In this document: positions 1-7,419 of the stretch, piece after piece
Layout of the letters: each line of letters begins with the position of its first letter
How positions within the stretch are numbered: position 1 is the stretch's first letter
Assembly (NCBI RefSeq): GCF_012844235.1
Contig: NZ_JABAGR010000004.1
Coordinates: 1 to 64,000, forward strand
DNA length: 64,000 bases
Direction: 5' to 3'
Source of the DNA: Parafannyhessea umbonata
GTDB lineage: Bacteria; Actinomycetota; Coriobacteriia; Coriobacteriales; Atopobiaceae
Notes under the pieces: generated by a model
The model's input: only the letters and a program-made list of their open reading frames with translations
The model's database searches: none
What the model was told of the DNA's origin: nothing
Program-made: the position numbers and the translations under genes

Positions 1-75
1 GGCGTTACCTCAGCTGGATAGAGGGTCTGACTACGAATCAGAACGTCATAGGTTCGAATCCTATACGCCGCACCA
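1..75 (+). tRNA. tRNA-Arg(ACG), first copy, cut by window edge
   Basis: The D arm, the anticodon arm with loop CTACGAA (anticodon ACG), the T arm and the encoded CCA end are all visible. The first two bases of the 7-bp acceptor stem lie outside the window. The part present is identical to the complete second copy 36 bases downstream. ACG, with the first base read as inosine, decodes CGU/CGC/CGA. Confidence 0.96.
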
Positions 76-85
76 GATTATCCGG

Positions 86-103
86 GAGCCCCGGAAGGGG
101 CTC
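86..103 (+). terminator. hairpin between the two tRNA-Arg genes
   Basis: The arms GAGCCCC and GGGGCTC pair perfectly around a GGAA loop. No clear T-run follows, so this may be a processing hairpin rather than an efficient terminator. Confidence 0.5.
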
Positions 104-111
104 TTGCACAG

Positions 112-188
112 GCGGCGTTACCTCAGCTGGATAGAGGGTCTGACTACGAATCAGAACGTCATAGGTTCGAATCCTATACGCCGCACCA
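112..188 (+). tRNA. tRNA-Arg(ACG), second copy
   Basis: This is a complete cloverleaf: acceptor GCGGCGT/ACGCCGC, D stem CCTC/GAGG, anticodon loop CTACGAA, T stem ATAGG/CCTAT, discriminator A and encoded CCA. It repeats the preceding gene exactly over the shared length, so this is a recent tandem duplication. Confidence 0.98.
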
Positions 189-196
189 GAACTTGC

Positions 197-220
197 GAGG
201 CCCCGAAAGGGGCCTCTTTT
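197..220 (+). terminator. intrinsic terminator after tRNA-Arg
   Basis: The perfect stem GAGGCCCC/GGGGCCTC with loop GAAA is followed by TTTT. It also closes the convergent gene that ends at 222. Confidence 0.85.
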
Positions 221-221
221 C

Positions 222-581
222 TTATAAGAAGAACCCGTCGACGGATGACACGGCCTTGTAGGGAATGGCACTCCAGTCGAGCCAATCCATAAGGTCGAGC
301 GTGGTTCTCTCCCCCGTCTTGAAGAACTCGCCAAAAACCTCCGCCGGCTCGCCGTCGCGGTTTCCAAACAGCGACATCGCCTCGTTTGCTGCGGAAGCAT
401 CGAGCACGACCCTGTTTATGTGGCTGGGGACTCCATGAACAGACATGGTGGTGGGACCGAATGTCTCCTCCCACACCTCCACGCCGTTATCACTCATGAC
501 CACGTCCACGGTCCTGGACTCTCCGGCCGCGTGCACCGAAAGGACGTTGGTGCCGACAGATCCCACGAGAACATCCTTCAT
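222..581 (-). CDS. hypothetical protein, 119 aa
   Basis: I do not recognise this family. The protein is soluble, with no signal peptide or membrane segment. The N-terminal half looks like alternating beta strands, and the C-terminal half is richer in Trp, Phe and acidic residues. The ATG at 581 has GGGAGGGAGAAGAG directly upstream, which supports the start. A TATACT -10-like element lies on the same strand near 616-621. The gene is monocistronic between the tRNA-Arg pair and serS. Confidence 0.6.
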   Translation of the reverse strand: MKDVLVGSVGTNVLSVHAAGESRTVDVVMSDNGVEVWEETFGPTTMSVHGVPSHINRVVLDASAANEAMSLFGNRDGEPAEVFGEFFKTGERTTLDLMDWLDWSAIPYKAVSSVDGFFL

Positions 582-729
582 CTCTTCTCCCTCCCCGACG
601 ATTTCGTTGGAACGAGTATACTACGTCCGATTGAAAAATAGAACTGTTGTTCGTAACTATTTCAAGAAGAAAGGCGAACGCCCGGATGAGCGCCCGCCTG
701 GGAAAAGCAAGCCGTGCGTGTGGTCGCGG

Positions 730-2016
730 CTACGCGAGAGGCTTGATGACCTCCATGTCGCGCATGTAGGGGCGAAGAACCTCGGGGACCGTGATCGAGC
801 CGTCGGCGTTCTGGTAGTTCTCCATGATGGCGGCCATGGTGCGTCCGACGGCGAGGCCCGAGCCGTTCAGCGTGTGGACGTAGCGGGACCCCTTGAACTC
901 GGACGGGTCCTTGTACTTGATGTTCGCACGGCGCGCCTGGAAGTCCCAGCAGTTGGAGCAGGAGGAGATCTCCTTGTAGTTGTTGTAGCTCGGCAGCCAG
1001 ACCTCGAGGTCGTAGCACTTGGTGGCGCTGAAGCCGATGTCGCCGGTGCAGAGCGTCACGACGTGGTACGGGAGGCCAAGCAGCTGCAGGCACCTCTCCG
1101 CCTCGGCGACCATGGACTCGAGCTGGTTCATGGAGTCCTCGGGCTTCGCGAACTTGACCATCTCGACCTTGTCGAACTCGTGCACGCGGATGATGCCGCG
1201 CGTGTCGCGACCGGCGGAGCCGGCCTCCTCGCGGAAGCACGGGGTGAACGCCGTGTACCACAGTGGTAGCTGGGAGCCGTCGAGGACCTCGCCGCGATGG
1301 ATGTTGGTCAGCATGACCTCCGCGGTCGGGATGAGGTACATGCCGCCCGAGACGTGATAGAGGTCGTCGTCGAACTTGGGGAGCTGGCCGGTGCCAAACA
1401 GGCTGTCATAGTTGGTTATGACGGGGGGCCACCACTCCTTGAAGCCGGCCTTCACGTGTGTGTCGATAAAGAAGTTGATGAGCGCACGCTCCATGAGGGC
1501 TCCGGCGCCGCCAAGCAGGTAGAACCTGGTGCCCGCAAGCTTGATGCCGCGCTCGAAGTCGATCATGCCGGTGCTGGGGCCAAGGTCCCAGTGCGCCTTG
1601 GGCTCGAAGTCGAAGTGCGTCGGCTCGCCCCACTTGCGAACCTCCGGGTTGTCGGAATCGTCGACGCCGTAGGGAACGCTCTCGTGCGGGATGTTGGGGA
1701 TGGCCGCCACCAGGTCAAACAGCTGCTTCTCCACGTCGGTGCGCTTCTCGTTAAGATCGGCGATCCTTTGCTTGTTTGCGGTGACCTTCGCCTTCGCGGC
1801 CTCGGCCTCGTCCTTCTTGCCGTCGCGCATGAGCAGACCGATCTCCTTGGAGGCGGCGTTACGCTCTGCCTGGAGGCTCTCGACCTCTGCGATCACGGAG
1901 CGCCTCTCCTCGTCGAGCTCGAAGAACCTCTCCCTATCCCAGTGCGCGTTTTGCCTGGACGCACACGACTTGTCCACTGCGTCAGGATTTTCGCGTACGA
2001 ACTTGATGTCGAGCAT
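730..2016 (-). CDS. serS: seryl-tRNA synthetase
   Basis: This class II aminoacyl-tRNA synthetase charges tRNA-Ser, and probably also tRNA-Sec where present. The 428-aa length is normal for bacterial SerRS. Residues about 1-110 form the long antiparallel coiled-coil arm that binds tRNA-Ser. The catalytic core follows, with motif 2 around FREEAGSAGRDTRG and motif 3 around GSGLAVGRTMAAIMEN near the C-terminus. The start is set at the ATG giving MLDIKFVREN, because that is the conserved SerRS N-terminus and AAAGGGGAAACGAG precedes it; the reading frame stays open nine codons further upstream. It is divergent from the small membrane gene at 2149. Confidence 0.97.
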   Translation of the reverse strand: MLDIKFVRENPDAVDKSCASRQNAHWDRERFFELDEERRSVIAEVESLQAERNAASKEIGLLMRDGKKDEAEAAKAKVTANKQRIADLNEKRTDVEKQLFDLVAAIPNIPHESVPYGVDDSDNPEVRKWGEPTHFDFEPKAHWDLGPSTGMIDFERGIKLAGTRFYLLGGAGALMERALINFFIDTHVKAGFKEWWPPVITNYDSLFGTGQLPKFDDDLYHVSGGMYLIPTAEVMLTNIHRGEVLDGSQLPLWYTAFTPCFREEAGSAGRDTRGIIRVHEFDKVEMVKFAKPEDSMNQLESMVAEAERCLQLLGLPYHVVTLCTGDIGFSATKCYDLEVWLPSYNNYKEISSCSNCWDFQARRANIKYKDPSEFKGSRYVHTLNGSGLAVGRTMAAIMENYQNADGSITVPEVLRPYMRDMEVIKPLA

Positions 2017-2077
2017 CTCGTTTCCCCTTTGTATCGGTAACAAGCGACCTGTCGGGACAGGCCTACGTACAGCCGTT

Positions 2078-2091
2078 CAAGTATATACTTG
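2078..2091. promoter_or_regulatory. palindromic -10 region between serS and the 2149 gene
   Basis: The 14-bp perfect palindrome CAAGTATATACTTG contains a TATACT -10 hexamer on each strand (2084-2089 on plus, 2080-2085 on minus). It could serve both divergent genes or be an operator. No good -35 was found for either direction. Confidence 0.4.
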
Positions 2092-2148
2092 TTGTTCTGA
2101 ATCTCGCTTTTTAGCCTGAGTTGTTCACCAAGATAGAAAGGTCACCTC

Positions 2149-2373
2149 ATGGGTCAGATCGGCACCTTCTTCGACTGGCTGTTCAACAAGCCAGCGGGCG
2201 TGCTCTGCCTTATCGTCGGCGGAATCATCTTCTTCCTGATCGTCTCCGTCGTGCTGGAGCGCAAGACGCGGAAGATATACAAGAACCACGAGAAGTCCCC
2301 CGAGGACTGGGACCTCTTCGACGACGATGACGACGAGAGCGGCTGGAGCAGCTTCGAGGACGACAACAACTAG
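2149..2373 (+). CDS. small single-pass membrane protein, 74 aa
   Basis: One hydrophobic helix at about residues 15-36 (around VLCLIVGGIIFFLIV) is followed by a short basic stretch and a very acidic tail with runs of Asp. This layout suggests an N-out or N-in single-pass protein with a charged cytoplasmic tail. The ATG is preceded by AAAGGTCACCTC. It stands alone between serS (divergent) and tRNA-Leu (convergent). The function is unknown. Confidence 0.75.
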   Translation: MGQIGTFFDWLFNKPAGVLCLIVGGIIFFLIVSVVLERKTRKIYKNHEKSPEDWDLFDDDDDESGWSSFEDDNN

Positions 2374-2471
2374 CTCCATAAGACAGAACGACGAGAAGAG
2401 CCGCAGGTTAGGGGTCCCACAGCCACGTTGGCCGCGGGGCCCTCTTGTTGGCGAGCGACGTACGCATAAGC

Positions 2472-2505
2472 AAAAAGCCCCACCAGCCAATCCGACTGGT
2501 GGGGC
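2472..2505 (-). terminator. terminator of tRNA-Leu
   Basis: On the minus strand a 10-bp stem GCCCCACCAG/CTGGTGGGGC is followed by TTTTT. Confidence 0.9.
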
Positions 2506-2516
2506 CTCGCATGCAA

Positions 2517-2603
2517 TGGTGCGGGCGAAAGGACTTGAACCTTCATGAGATTGCTCTCATACGGACCTGAACCGTACGCGTCTGCCAATTCCGCCACGCC
2601 CGC
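2517..2603 (-). tRNA. tRNA-Leu(CAG)
   Basis: The minus strand shows acceptor GCGGGCG/CGCCCGC, the long variable arm of a class II tRNA, anticodon loop TTCAGGT (CAG) and an encoded CCA. Length is 87 nt. Confidence 0.97.
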
Positions 2604-2816
2604 GTGAGTCAGCATTCTAATACCATCCACCATCGTTTGGCAATGGGTAATTTTGAAGAGTTTCGCCGCGGCGGGAGTCGCCACATCACGTTCACACCTT
2701 TCATATGCTGAAATGGGTTGCGTCGTGGCAGACACGCCCTTCTCGACAGTACAATGTTCGTGCCGTGACACTTCATCGCGCCAGCACATGCAACTCAAAC
2801 GGACAAGGATGGCGTC

Positions 2817-4598
2817 GTGGGGGACCAGGACTTCTTGCAACATCAGACGGGCACCGCCCAGCCTCAGCCCAGGCAGGCGCTTCTGCTGGGCCGCTACCGG
2901 GTCATGAAGCCCGGCGAGGCGGGCGGCTTTGGCACCGTCCTCACCTGCTGGGACACGCGGCTGCAGCGCAGGGTCGCCATCAAGCGGATTCCCCTTATGG
3001 GCCAGCCGGGCGGCGCGGCGACCTCGACCATAAGCGAGGCTCTCGCGGAGGCCCGTACGGCAAGCATGCTGGCGCACCCCAACATCGTCACCATGTACGA
3101 CTTCGAGGTGGACCGCGCGTACGCGTACCTCGTGATGGAGTACGTGGACGGACTCACGCTCGCGGACTTCCTCGCGCGCGTCGAAGGCGGCACGCTCACA
3201 AACGACGAGTGCGCCTACCTGGTGCAATCCGTCGCGAGCGCCCTGTCCTTCGCGCACGAGAACCGCGTGCTGCACCTGGACATCAAGCCCACGAACATCA
3301 TGATCGAGCACTCGGGCGCCATAAAGCTCTGCGACTTTGGCATGGCGATGCTGGCCTCTGCGGCCGGCTACGGCGGCGCGCGCGGCGGCACCGTTGGCTA
3401 CATGCCGCCGGAGCAGATCGAGGGCGACCTGGTGGACGAGCGCGCGGACATCTTCTCGCTCGCCGTCGTGGTCTGGCAGGCACTGACCGGCCAGAACCCC
3501 TTTGCGGCGAAGACGGCCGAGGAGTCGCTGCGCAAGATCGAGCGTGGGCCCAAGGTGGCGCTGTCCAAGATGGACCCGACGCTTGCGGGCATGGCCGAGG
3601 AGGTCATCATGCAGGCGCTCGACCCCAATCCCACGCAGCGCACCCCCTCCGCGGAGGCCTTCGCGAACGAGCTTGTGTTTGGCCTGGGAGACCCCGACCT
3701 TGGCGCGGAGTCCATAAGGGAGCTCATGTCGCAGGACGAGAAGGACGTGGCGCTCAGGGCAGACGAGTTCAAGCCAGAGGCGCTGCCCGTTGCCTATCGC
3801 TACCCCTGGCTCGGCAGCGTAGCGGCGCGCGCCGGGGCCGCGGCTCTTTCCGCCTGGGCGGTGTACGTGGCGCTCACGGCGTCGTCGCTCGCGCGGAGCG
3901 CGGGCGCCGCGGCAGTGGCTGCGGCCGGCGTCGGGGCCGCGTGGCCGCCGGCGGGCTCGGCGCTCGCGCTGGCGGCGTTCGCGTTCTCGCTCTTCGGCGT
4001 CGGGGCCACCGCCGCGTCCATCCTGCTGCCGCTTGCCTGCGTCATGGCGTTCCTGGCGTGGTGGATTCCCGTCGGCACGAGCGAGCGCCTGTCCACGTGC
4101 GCCGTTCTTCTCCCCTGCGCCCTTGGCCAGCCGTTTGGCGGGGCGGCGCTCGCGGCGTTCTGCCTTGCGCCCGCGCGTGCCGCTGCGACCGCGGGGGTGG
4201 GCTTCGTATGGCAGCTTGCCTTTGGCGCGGCGCGGCAGGCCGGCTTTGGCGCGGACGCCGTGGGCGCGGCGCTCGTGGCCAGGCTCGCGCAACCTGGCAC
4301 CTGGCTGCTTTTGGCTGGCAGCTGTCTGGGGGCCCTTGTCGCCTCGCTCCTGTACCGCTCCGGCAGGCTCAGGAGCTCCGTTGTCAGCGGTGTCGCAGGT
4401 CAGGTCGTTGGTACCGCGATTCTTATAACGTCGCAGTTCATGGCGGCGCGAGTGGAGAATGGCGGTATATGGACCAGCCCTAAGTTTGCAGACGTCGCCG
4501 TTGCGATACTCTTATGTGTGTTTGTGTGCATTGCCACCAACCTAAGGGGCCCGCTCGACGCGGGCGGGGAGGTTGAGGAAATAGATGAACTTGCTTAA
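2817..4598 (+). CDS. Ser/Thr protein kinase with multi-pass C-terminal domain (non-RD)
   Basis: The 593-aa protein starts at GTG with AAGGA upstream. The kinase domain spans about residues 24-290: glycine loop GEAGGFGTV, catalytic Lys in VAIK (K56), catalytic loop HLDIKPTN (153-160), DFG at 173 and MPPEQ for the APE motif. The Arg of the usual HRD is Leu, so this is a non-RD kinase, a class often not regulated by activation-loop phosphorylation. Residues about 335-575 are Ala-rich and hydrophobic with roughly six to eight membrane segments, unlike PknA or PknB. It overlaps the FHA gene by 14 nt, so the two are translationally coupled. It is probably the PknA-like member of the cluster, but the polytopic tail is unusual. 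Confidence 0.92.
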   Translation: MGDQDFLQHQTGTAQPQPRQALLLGRYRVMKPGEAGGFGTVLTCWDTRLQRRVAIKRIPLMGQPGGAATSTISEALAEARTASMLAHPNIVTMYDFEVDRAYAYLVMEYVDGLTLADFLARVEGGTLTNDECAYLVQSVASALSFAHENRVLHLDIKPTNIMIEHSGAIKLCDFGMAMLASAAGYGGARGGTVGYMPPEQIEGDLVDERADIFSLAVVVWQALTGQNPFAAKTAEESLRKIERGPKVALSKMDPTLAGMAEEVIMQALDPNPTQRTPSAEAFANELVFGLGDPDLGAESIRELMSQDEKDVALRADEFKPEALPVAYRYPWLGSVAARAGAAALSAWAVYVALTASSLARSAGAAAVAAAGVGAAWPPAGSALALAAFAFSLFGVGATAASILLPLACVMAFLAWWIPVGTSERLSTCAVLLPCALGQPFGGAALAAFCLAPARAAATAGVGFVWQLAFGAARQAGFGADAVGAALVARLAQPGTWLLLAGSCLGALVASLLYRSGRLRSSVVSGVAGQVVGTAILITSQFMAARVENGGIWTSPKFADVAVAILLCVFVCIATNLRGPLDAGGEVEEIDELA

Positions 4599-5697
4599 GA
4601 CGTTCGAGACCCGCGTGGGCGACGCGTTTGGCGCCGCGCCCCAGGGTTACACCGCGCCGTTTTCTTTCAAGAAGCTCGCAAAGCGCGCCACGCGCGAGAT
4701 GGAGAACGAGACGTTCGAGATCGACGGCATAAACACTGCGCCCGCGCTGTATACCATCCTGGTCTCGGCCGCGGACGACGCTGCGATGCGCCCCCTGTAT
4801 GCGCAGCTCACCGCAGAGATCGTCGCGTTCGTGGAGGCTCAGGCCCAGAGCAAGGGGTACATCTTCGTGGGCAAGCCGCTCGCGCGCTTCATGATCGACC
4901 CGTCGCTTCGCAGCGGCAAGTTCGCCGTGTTCGCGGAAAACGTCGACGCCGGCACGCTCTCCAGGCTGCGCGCGGAGGAGGACGCCTTCCTCTCAAGCTC
5001 CGTCGGCCTTGGCGGCGCCGCGGGTCAGCTCCGTCCCGAGCCGCCCGCGGCGGAGCGCAAGCCGCGCCGCGCACGGTCCCCGCACCGCGCGCCCGCAGAG
5101 CCCGCCATCGAGGTCCTGCCGCCGGAGCCCGCGGCGGCGCCTTCCGTTCCGGAGCCCGCGCCCATCAACCGCGACATCGTGGACGGCCTCCTGCACGAGG
5201 AGTTTGCCCCCGTCGTCGAGCCCGTCGCGGACGCGTCCGCTGGCCTCAAGGTCATCCCCACGGACTTCGTCCAGCCGGACGACATCCCGGCCGCCGCGCA
5301 GCGGCAGGATGAGGCCATCCCCGTGCCGCAGACGCAGCGCCGCAACGTCCCCCTGGTCAGCCGCGACCGCAACCTTTCCAGCGCGCAGGAGGCCGCCGCG
5401 GACGTGCCCACCTGCCTGCTCGTCAACCACCAGACCGGCCGCACGTACACCGGCATCGCGCCCACCACGGTCATCGGCCGCGAGCGCACGCCGCACGGCA
5501 TCGTCCTGCACGACCCCAACGTGTCGCGCCACCACGCCGAGCTCTCGTTCGACGGCCGCACGTGGCACATAACGGACCTCAACTCCACCAACGGCACCAT
5601 GGTGAACGATGCCGAGGTCAGCTCGTGCGCCCTTGCGGACGGCGACCTCATCACGCTTGGTTTGGTGAACCTTGAGTTCAGGGAGAACCAGTCATGA
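4585..5697 (+). CDS. FhaA-like protein: DUF3662 plus C-terminal FHA domain
   Basis: The protein has 370 aa. Residues about 1-125 resemble the DUF3662 domain of actinobacterial FhaA. Residues 130-285 form a Pro/Ala/Glu-rich linker. Residues about 290-367 are an FHA phosphothreonine-binding domain with VIGRERTPHG, VSRHHAELS and LNSTNGTMVN. In mycobacteria FhaA binds phosphorylated cell-wall regulators and sits in the same kinase-phosphatase operon. The ATG at 4585 lies inside the end of the kinase gene and the stop overlaps the next ATG, so it is part of one coupled transcript. Confidence 0.9.
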   Translation: MNLLKTFETRVGDAFGAAPQGYTAPFSFKKLAKRATREMENETFEIDGINTAPALYTILVSAADDAAMRPLYAQLTAEIVAFVEAQAQSKGYIFVGKPLARFMIDPSLRSGKFAVFAENVDAGTLSRLRAEEDAFLSSSVGLGGAAGQLRPEPPAAERKPRRARSPHRAPAEPAIEVLPPEPAAAPSVPEPAPINRDIVDGLLHEEFAPVVEPVADASAGLKVIPTDFVQPDDIPAAAQRQDEAIPVPQTQRRNVPLVSRDRNLSSAQEAAADVPTCLLVNHQTGRTYTGIAPTTVIGRERTPHGIVLHDPNVSRHHAELSFDGRTWHITDLNSTNGTMVNDAEVSSCALADGDLITLGLVNLEFRENQS

Positions 5698-6113
5698 TGA
5701 TCGACCTCGTTCTGTTCATCGGCAGGATCGTCCTCGTCGTCCTGTTGTACGCGTTCCTCTTCGCGGTCATGAAGACGGGCATCGGCCTCGTGCGCGGCCA
5801 GCGTCGCGACGCGGCCATCTGGTCCGTCGACGTCGAGAAGGGCTCGCGTGCGCTCCGCGGCCTCCACGTGGACATTCTGGGCCCCGTGGTCATAGGCCGC
5901 TCCCCGTCCTCGGACATCGTCATCAACGAGCCGTTCGTCTCGGCCACGCACGCACGCTTCACGCTGCAGGGCCCGGCGCTCGTGCTCGAGGACCTTGGCT
6001 CCAAGAACGGCACGCTCGTGAACGGCCACCCCATCGGAGACACGCCCGTCACGCTTCGCGACGGCGACGAGGTCCAGGTGGGCGACGTCATCATGCATGT
6101 GAGCCGCCGATGA
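5694..6113 (+). CDS. FhaB/FipA-like membrane-anchored FHA protein
   Basis: The 139-aa protein begins with a single transmembrane helix (LFIGRIVLVVLLYAFLFAVM). An FHA domain follows with VIGRSPSSDIVI, SATHARF and LGSKNGTLVNG. In mycobacteria the matching small FHA protein (FipA/FhaB) links FtsZ, FtsQ and the PBP machinery. The start ATG overlaps the preceding stop in an ATGATGA arrangement and the stop overlaps the next ATG, so coupling is tight on both sides. Confidence 0.92.
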   Translation: MMIDLVLFIGRIVLVVLLYAFLFAVMKTGIGLVRGQRRDAAIWSVDVEKGSRALRGLHVDILGPVVIGRSPSSDIVINEPFVSATHARFTLQGPALVLEDLGSKNGTLVNGHPIGDTPVTLRDGDEVQVGDVIMHVSRR

Positions 6114-7414
6114 AGCTGAAGCCGTTGCCGCTCCCCCTCCACAGGGAGAGCCTATACACAAGGATCGCCGGGCACGGCGCCAAGAAGCCCGTCGCAAGCC
6201 CCGGCCACGACGTCATACCCGTCGAGAACCGCGAGGGCACGGACTCCAGAAAGGGTGCCAGCGGCATGCTGGCCTGGGGTGCGCGCACGGACATCGGCCT
6301 GGTGCGCAGCCACAACGAGGACTCGTTCCTCGTGCAGGCGCCCGTGTTCGCCGTGTGCGACGGCATGGGCGGGCATGCGGCCGGCGAGGTCGCCAGCTCC
6401 ATCGCCGTCGAGACCATCGCCGCTAACGCCCCGCTCCACGCGGACGACGTCCTTCTCGGCGCCGCCGTCGAGACAGCGAACGCCAAGGTGATCGAGGGCG
6501 CCAAGACCGGCAAGGGCAAGCCTGGCATGGGCTGCACCGCATCGTGCATACTCGTCGAGAAGAACAAGGTCGCCATCGCCCACGTTGGCGACTCGCGCAT
6601 CTACCTCCTCCACGCAGGAGCGCTCGTGCGCCTCACGCACGACCACTCGTACGTCGAGGAGCTGGTGGACGCCGGCGAAATCACCGCGGACGAGGCGAGG
6701 GTCCACCCCTCGCGCTCCATCATCACCAGGGCGCTCGGCAACGACCCCGACATGTACGCCGACCACTTCACGCTCGAGGTCGCGACGGGGGACCGCATCA
6801 TCATCTGTTCGGACGGGCTTTCCTCCATGGTAGAGGACTCCGAGATAGAGGACATCGCCGTCTCGTGCGTCGACCCCCAGACCGCAGCGGACAACCTTGT
6901 TTCCGCGGCCCTCGCGGGCGGCGGGCACGACAACGTCACCGTCATCGTGGTGGACGTCCTCGACGACGGCTCCTCTGAGGCCAGGCGCACGTATCGCAGG
7001 CGCTGGATGTTTGGTGGCCTGCTGGCCTTCGTAGTCCTTCTCGCCCTGGTCACCGGGGCGCTGGCGCTGTACGTGCGCAGCTCGTGGTACCTGGGCAACA
7101 ACAACGGCACCGTCGGCATCTACTCCGGCGTGAACCAAAGCGTGCTCGGCATCCGCCTGAGCCACCTGGTAGACACCTCGTCCGTGCAGGTGAGCGACCT
7201 GCCCGCGGCCATCCAGCAAAGCCTGAGGAAAGGCGTCGCCGTCGATTCTGAGCAGGCGGCGCTCGACACGGTCGAAAGCTACCGCGACCAGATCGACACG
7301 GACAAGACCGATGCGGCGATCACGGCAGACAAGGCAAAGGCAAAGTCGGATTCGGACCAGGACACCAGCGACTCGTCGCAGTCGGACGCCTCGTCCACGT
7401 CCGGAGGTGAGTAG
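6110..7414 (+). CDS. pstP: PP2C-family Ser/Thr phosphatase (PstP-like)
   Basis: The protein has 434 aa. The PPM/PP2C metal-binding and catalytic motifs are present in order: [46 protein letters not shown] and [13 protein letters not shown]. One transmembrane helix (around [19 protein letters not shown]) follows, then a short extracytoplasmic region ending in a Ser/Asp-rich tail. PstP-type enzymes reverse PknA/PknB phosphorylation. The ATG at 6110 overlaps the FHA stop; the reading frame stays open further upstream but that part is a shadow of the FHA gene. About 45 residues before the phosphatase motif are not typical and may be a localisation tail. Confidence 0.95.
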   Translation: MKLKPLPLPLHRESLYTRIAGHGAKKPVASPGHDVIPVENREGTDSRKGASGMLAWGARTDIGLVRSHNEDSFLVQAPVFAVCDGMGGHAAGEVASSIAVETIAANAPLHADDVLLGAAVETANAKVIEGAKTGKGKPGMGCTASCILVEKNKVAIAHVGDSRIYLLHAGALVRLTHDHSYVEELVDAGEITADEARVHPSRSIITRALGNDPDMYADHFTLEVATGDRIIICSDGLSSMVEDSEIEDIAVSCVDPQTAADNLVSAALAGGGHDNVTVIVVDVLDDGSSEARRTYRRRWMFGGLLAFVVLLALVTGALALYVRSSWYLGNNNGTVGIYSGVNQSVLGIRLSHLVDTSSVQVSDLPAAIQQSLRKGVAVDSEQAALDTVESYRDQIDTDKTDAAITADKAKAKSDSDQDTSDSSQSDASSTSGGE

Positions 7415-7419
7415 TCACG

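Noticed and set aside
2705-4483. A 592-codon frame overlapping the first kinase
   Set aside because: Same-strand shadow; the GTG frame has all the kinase motifs and a proper SD.
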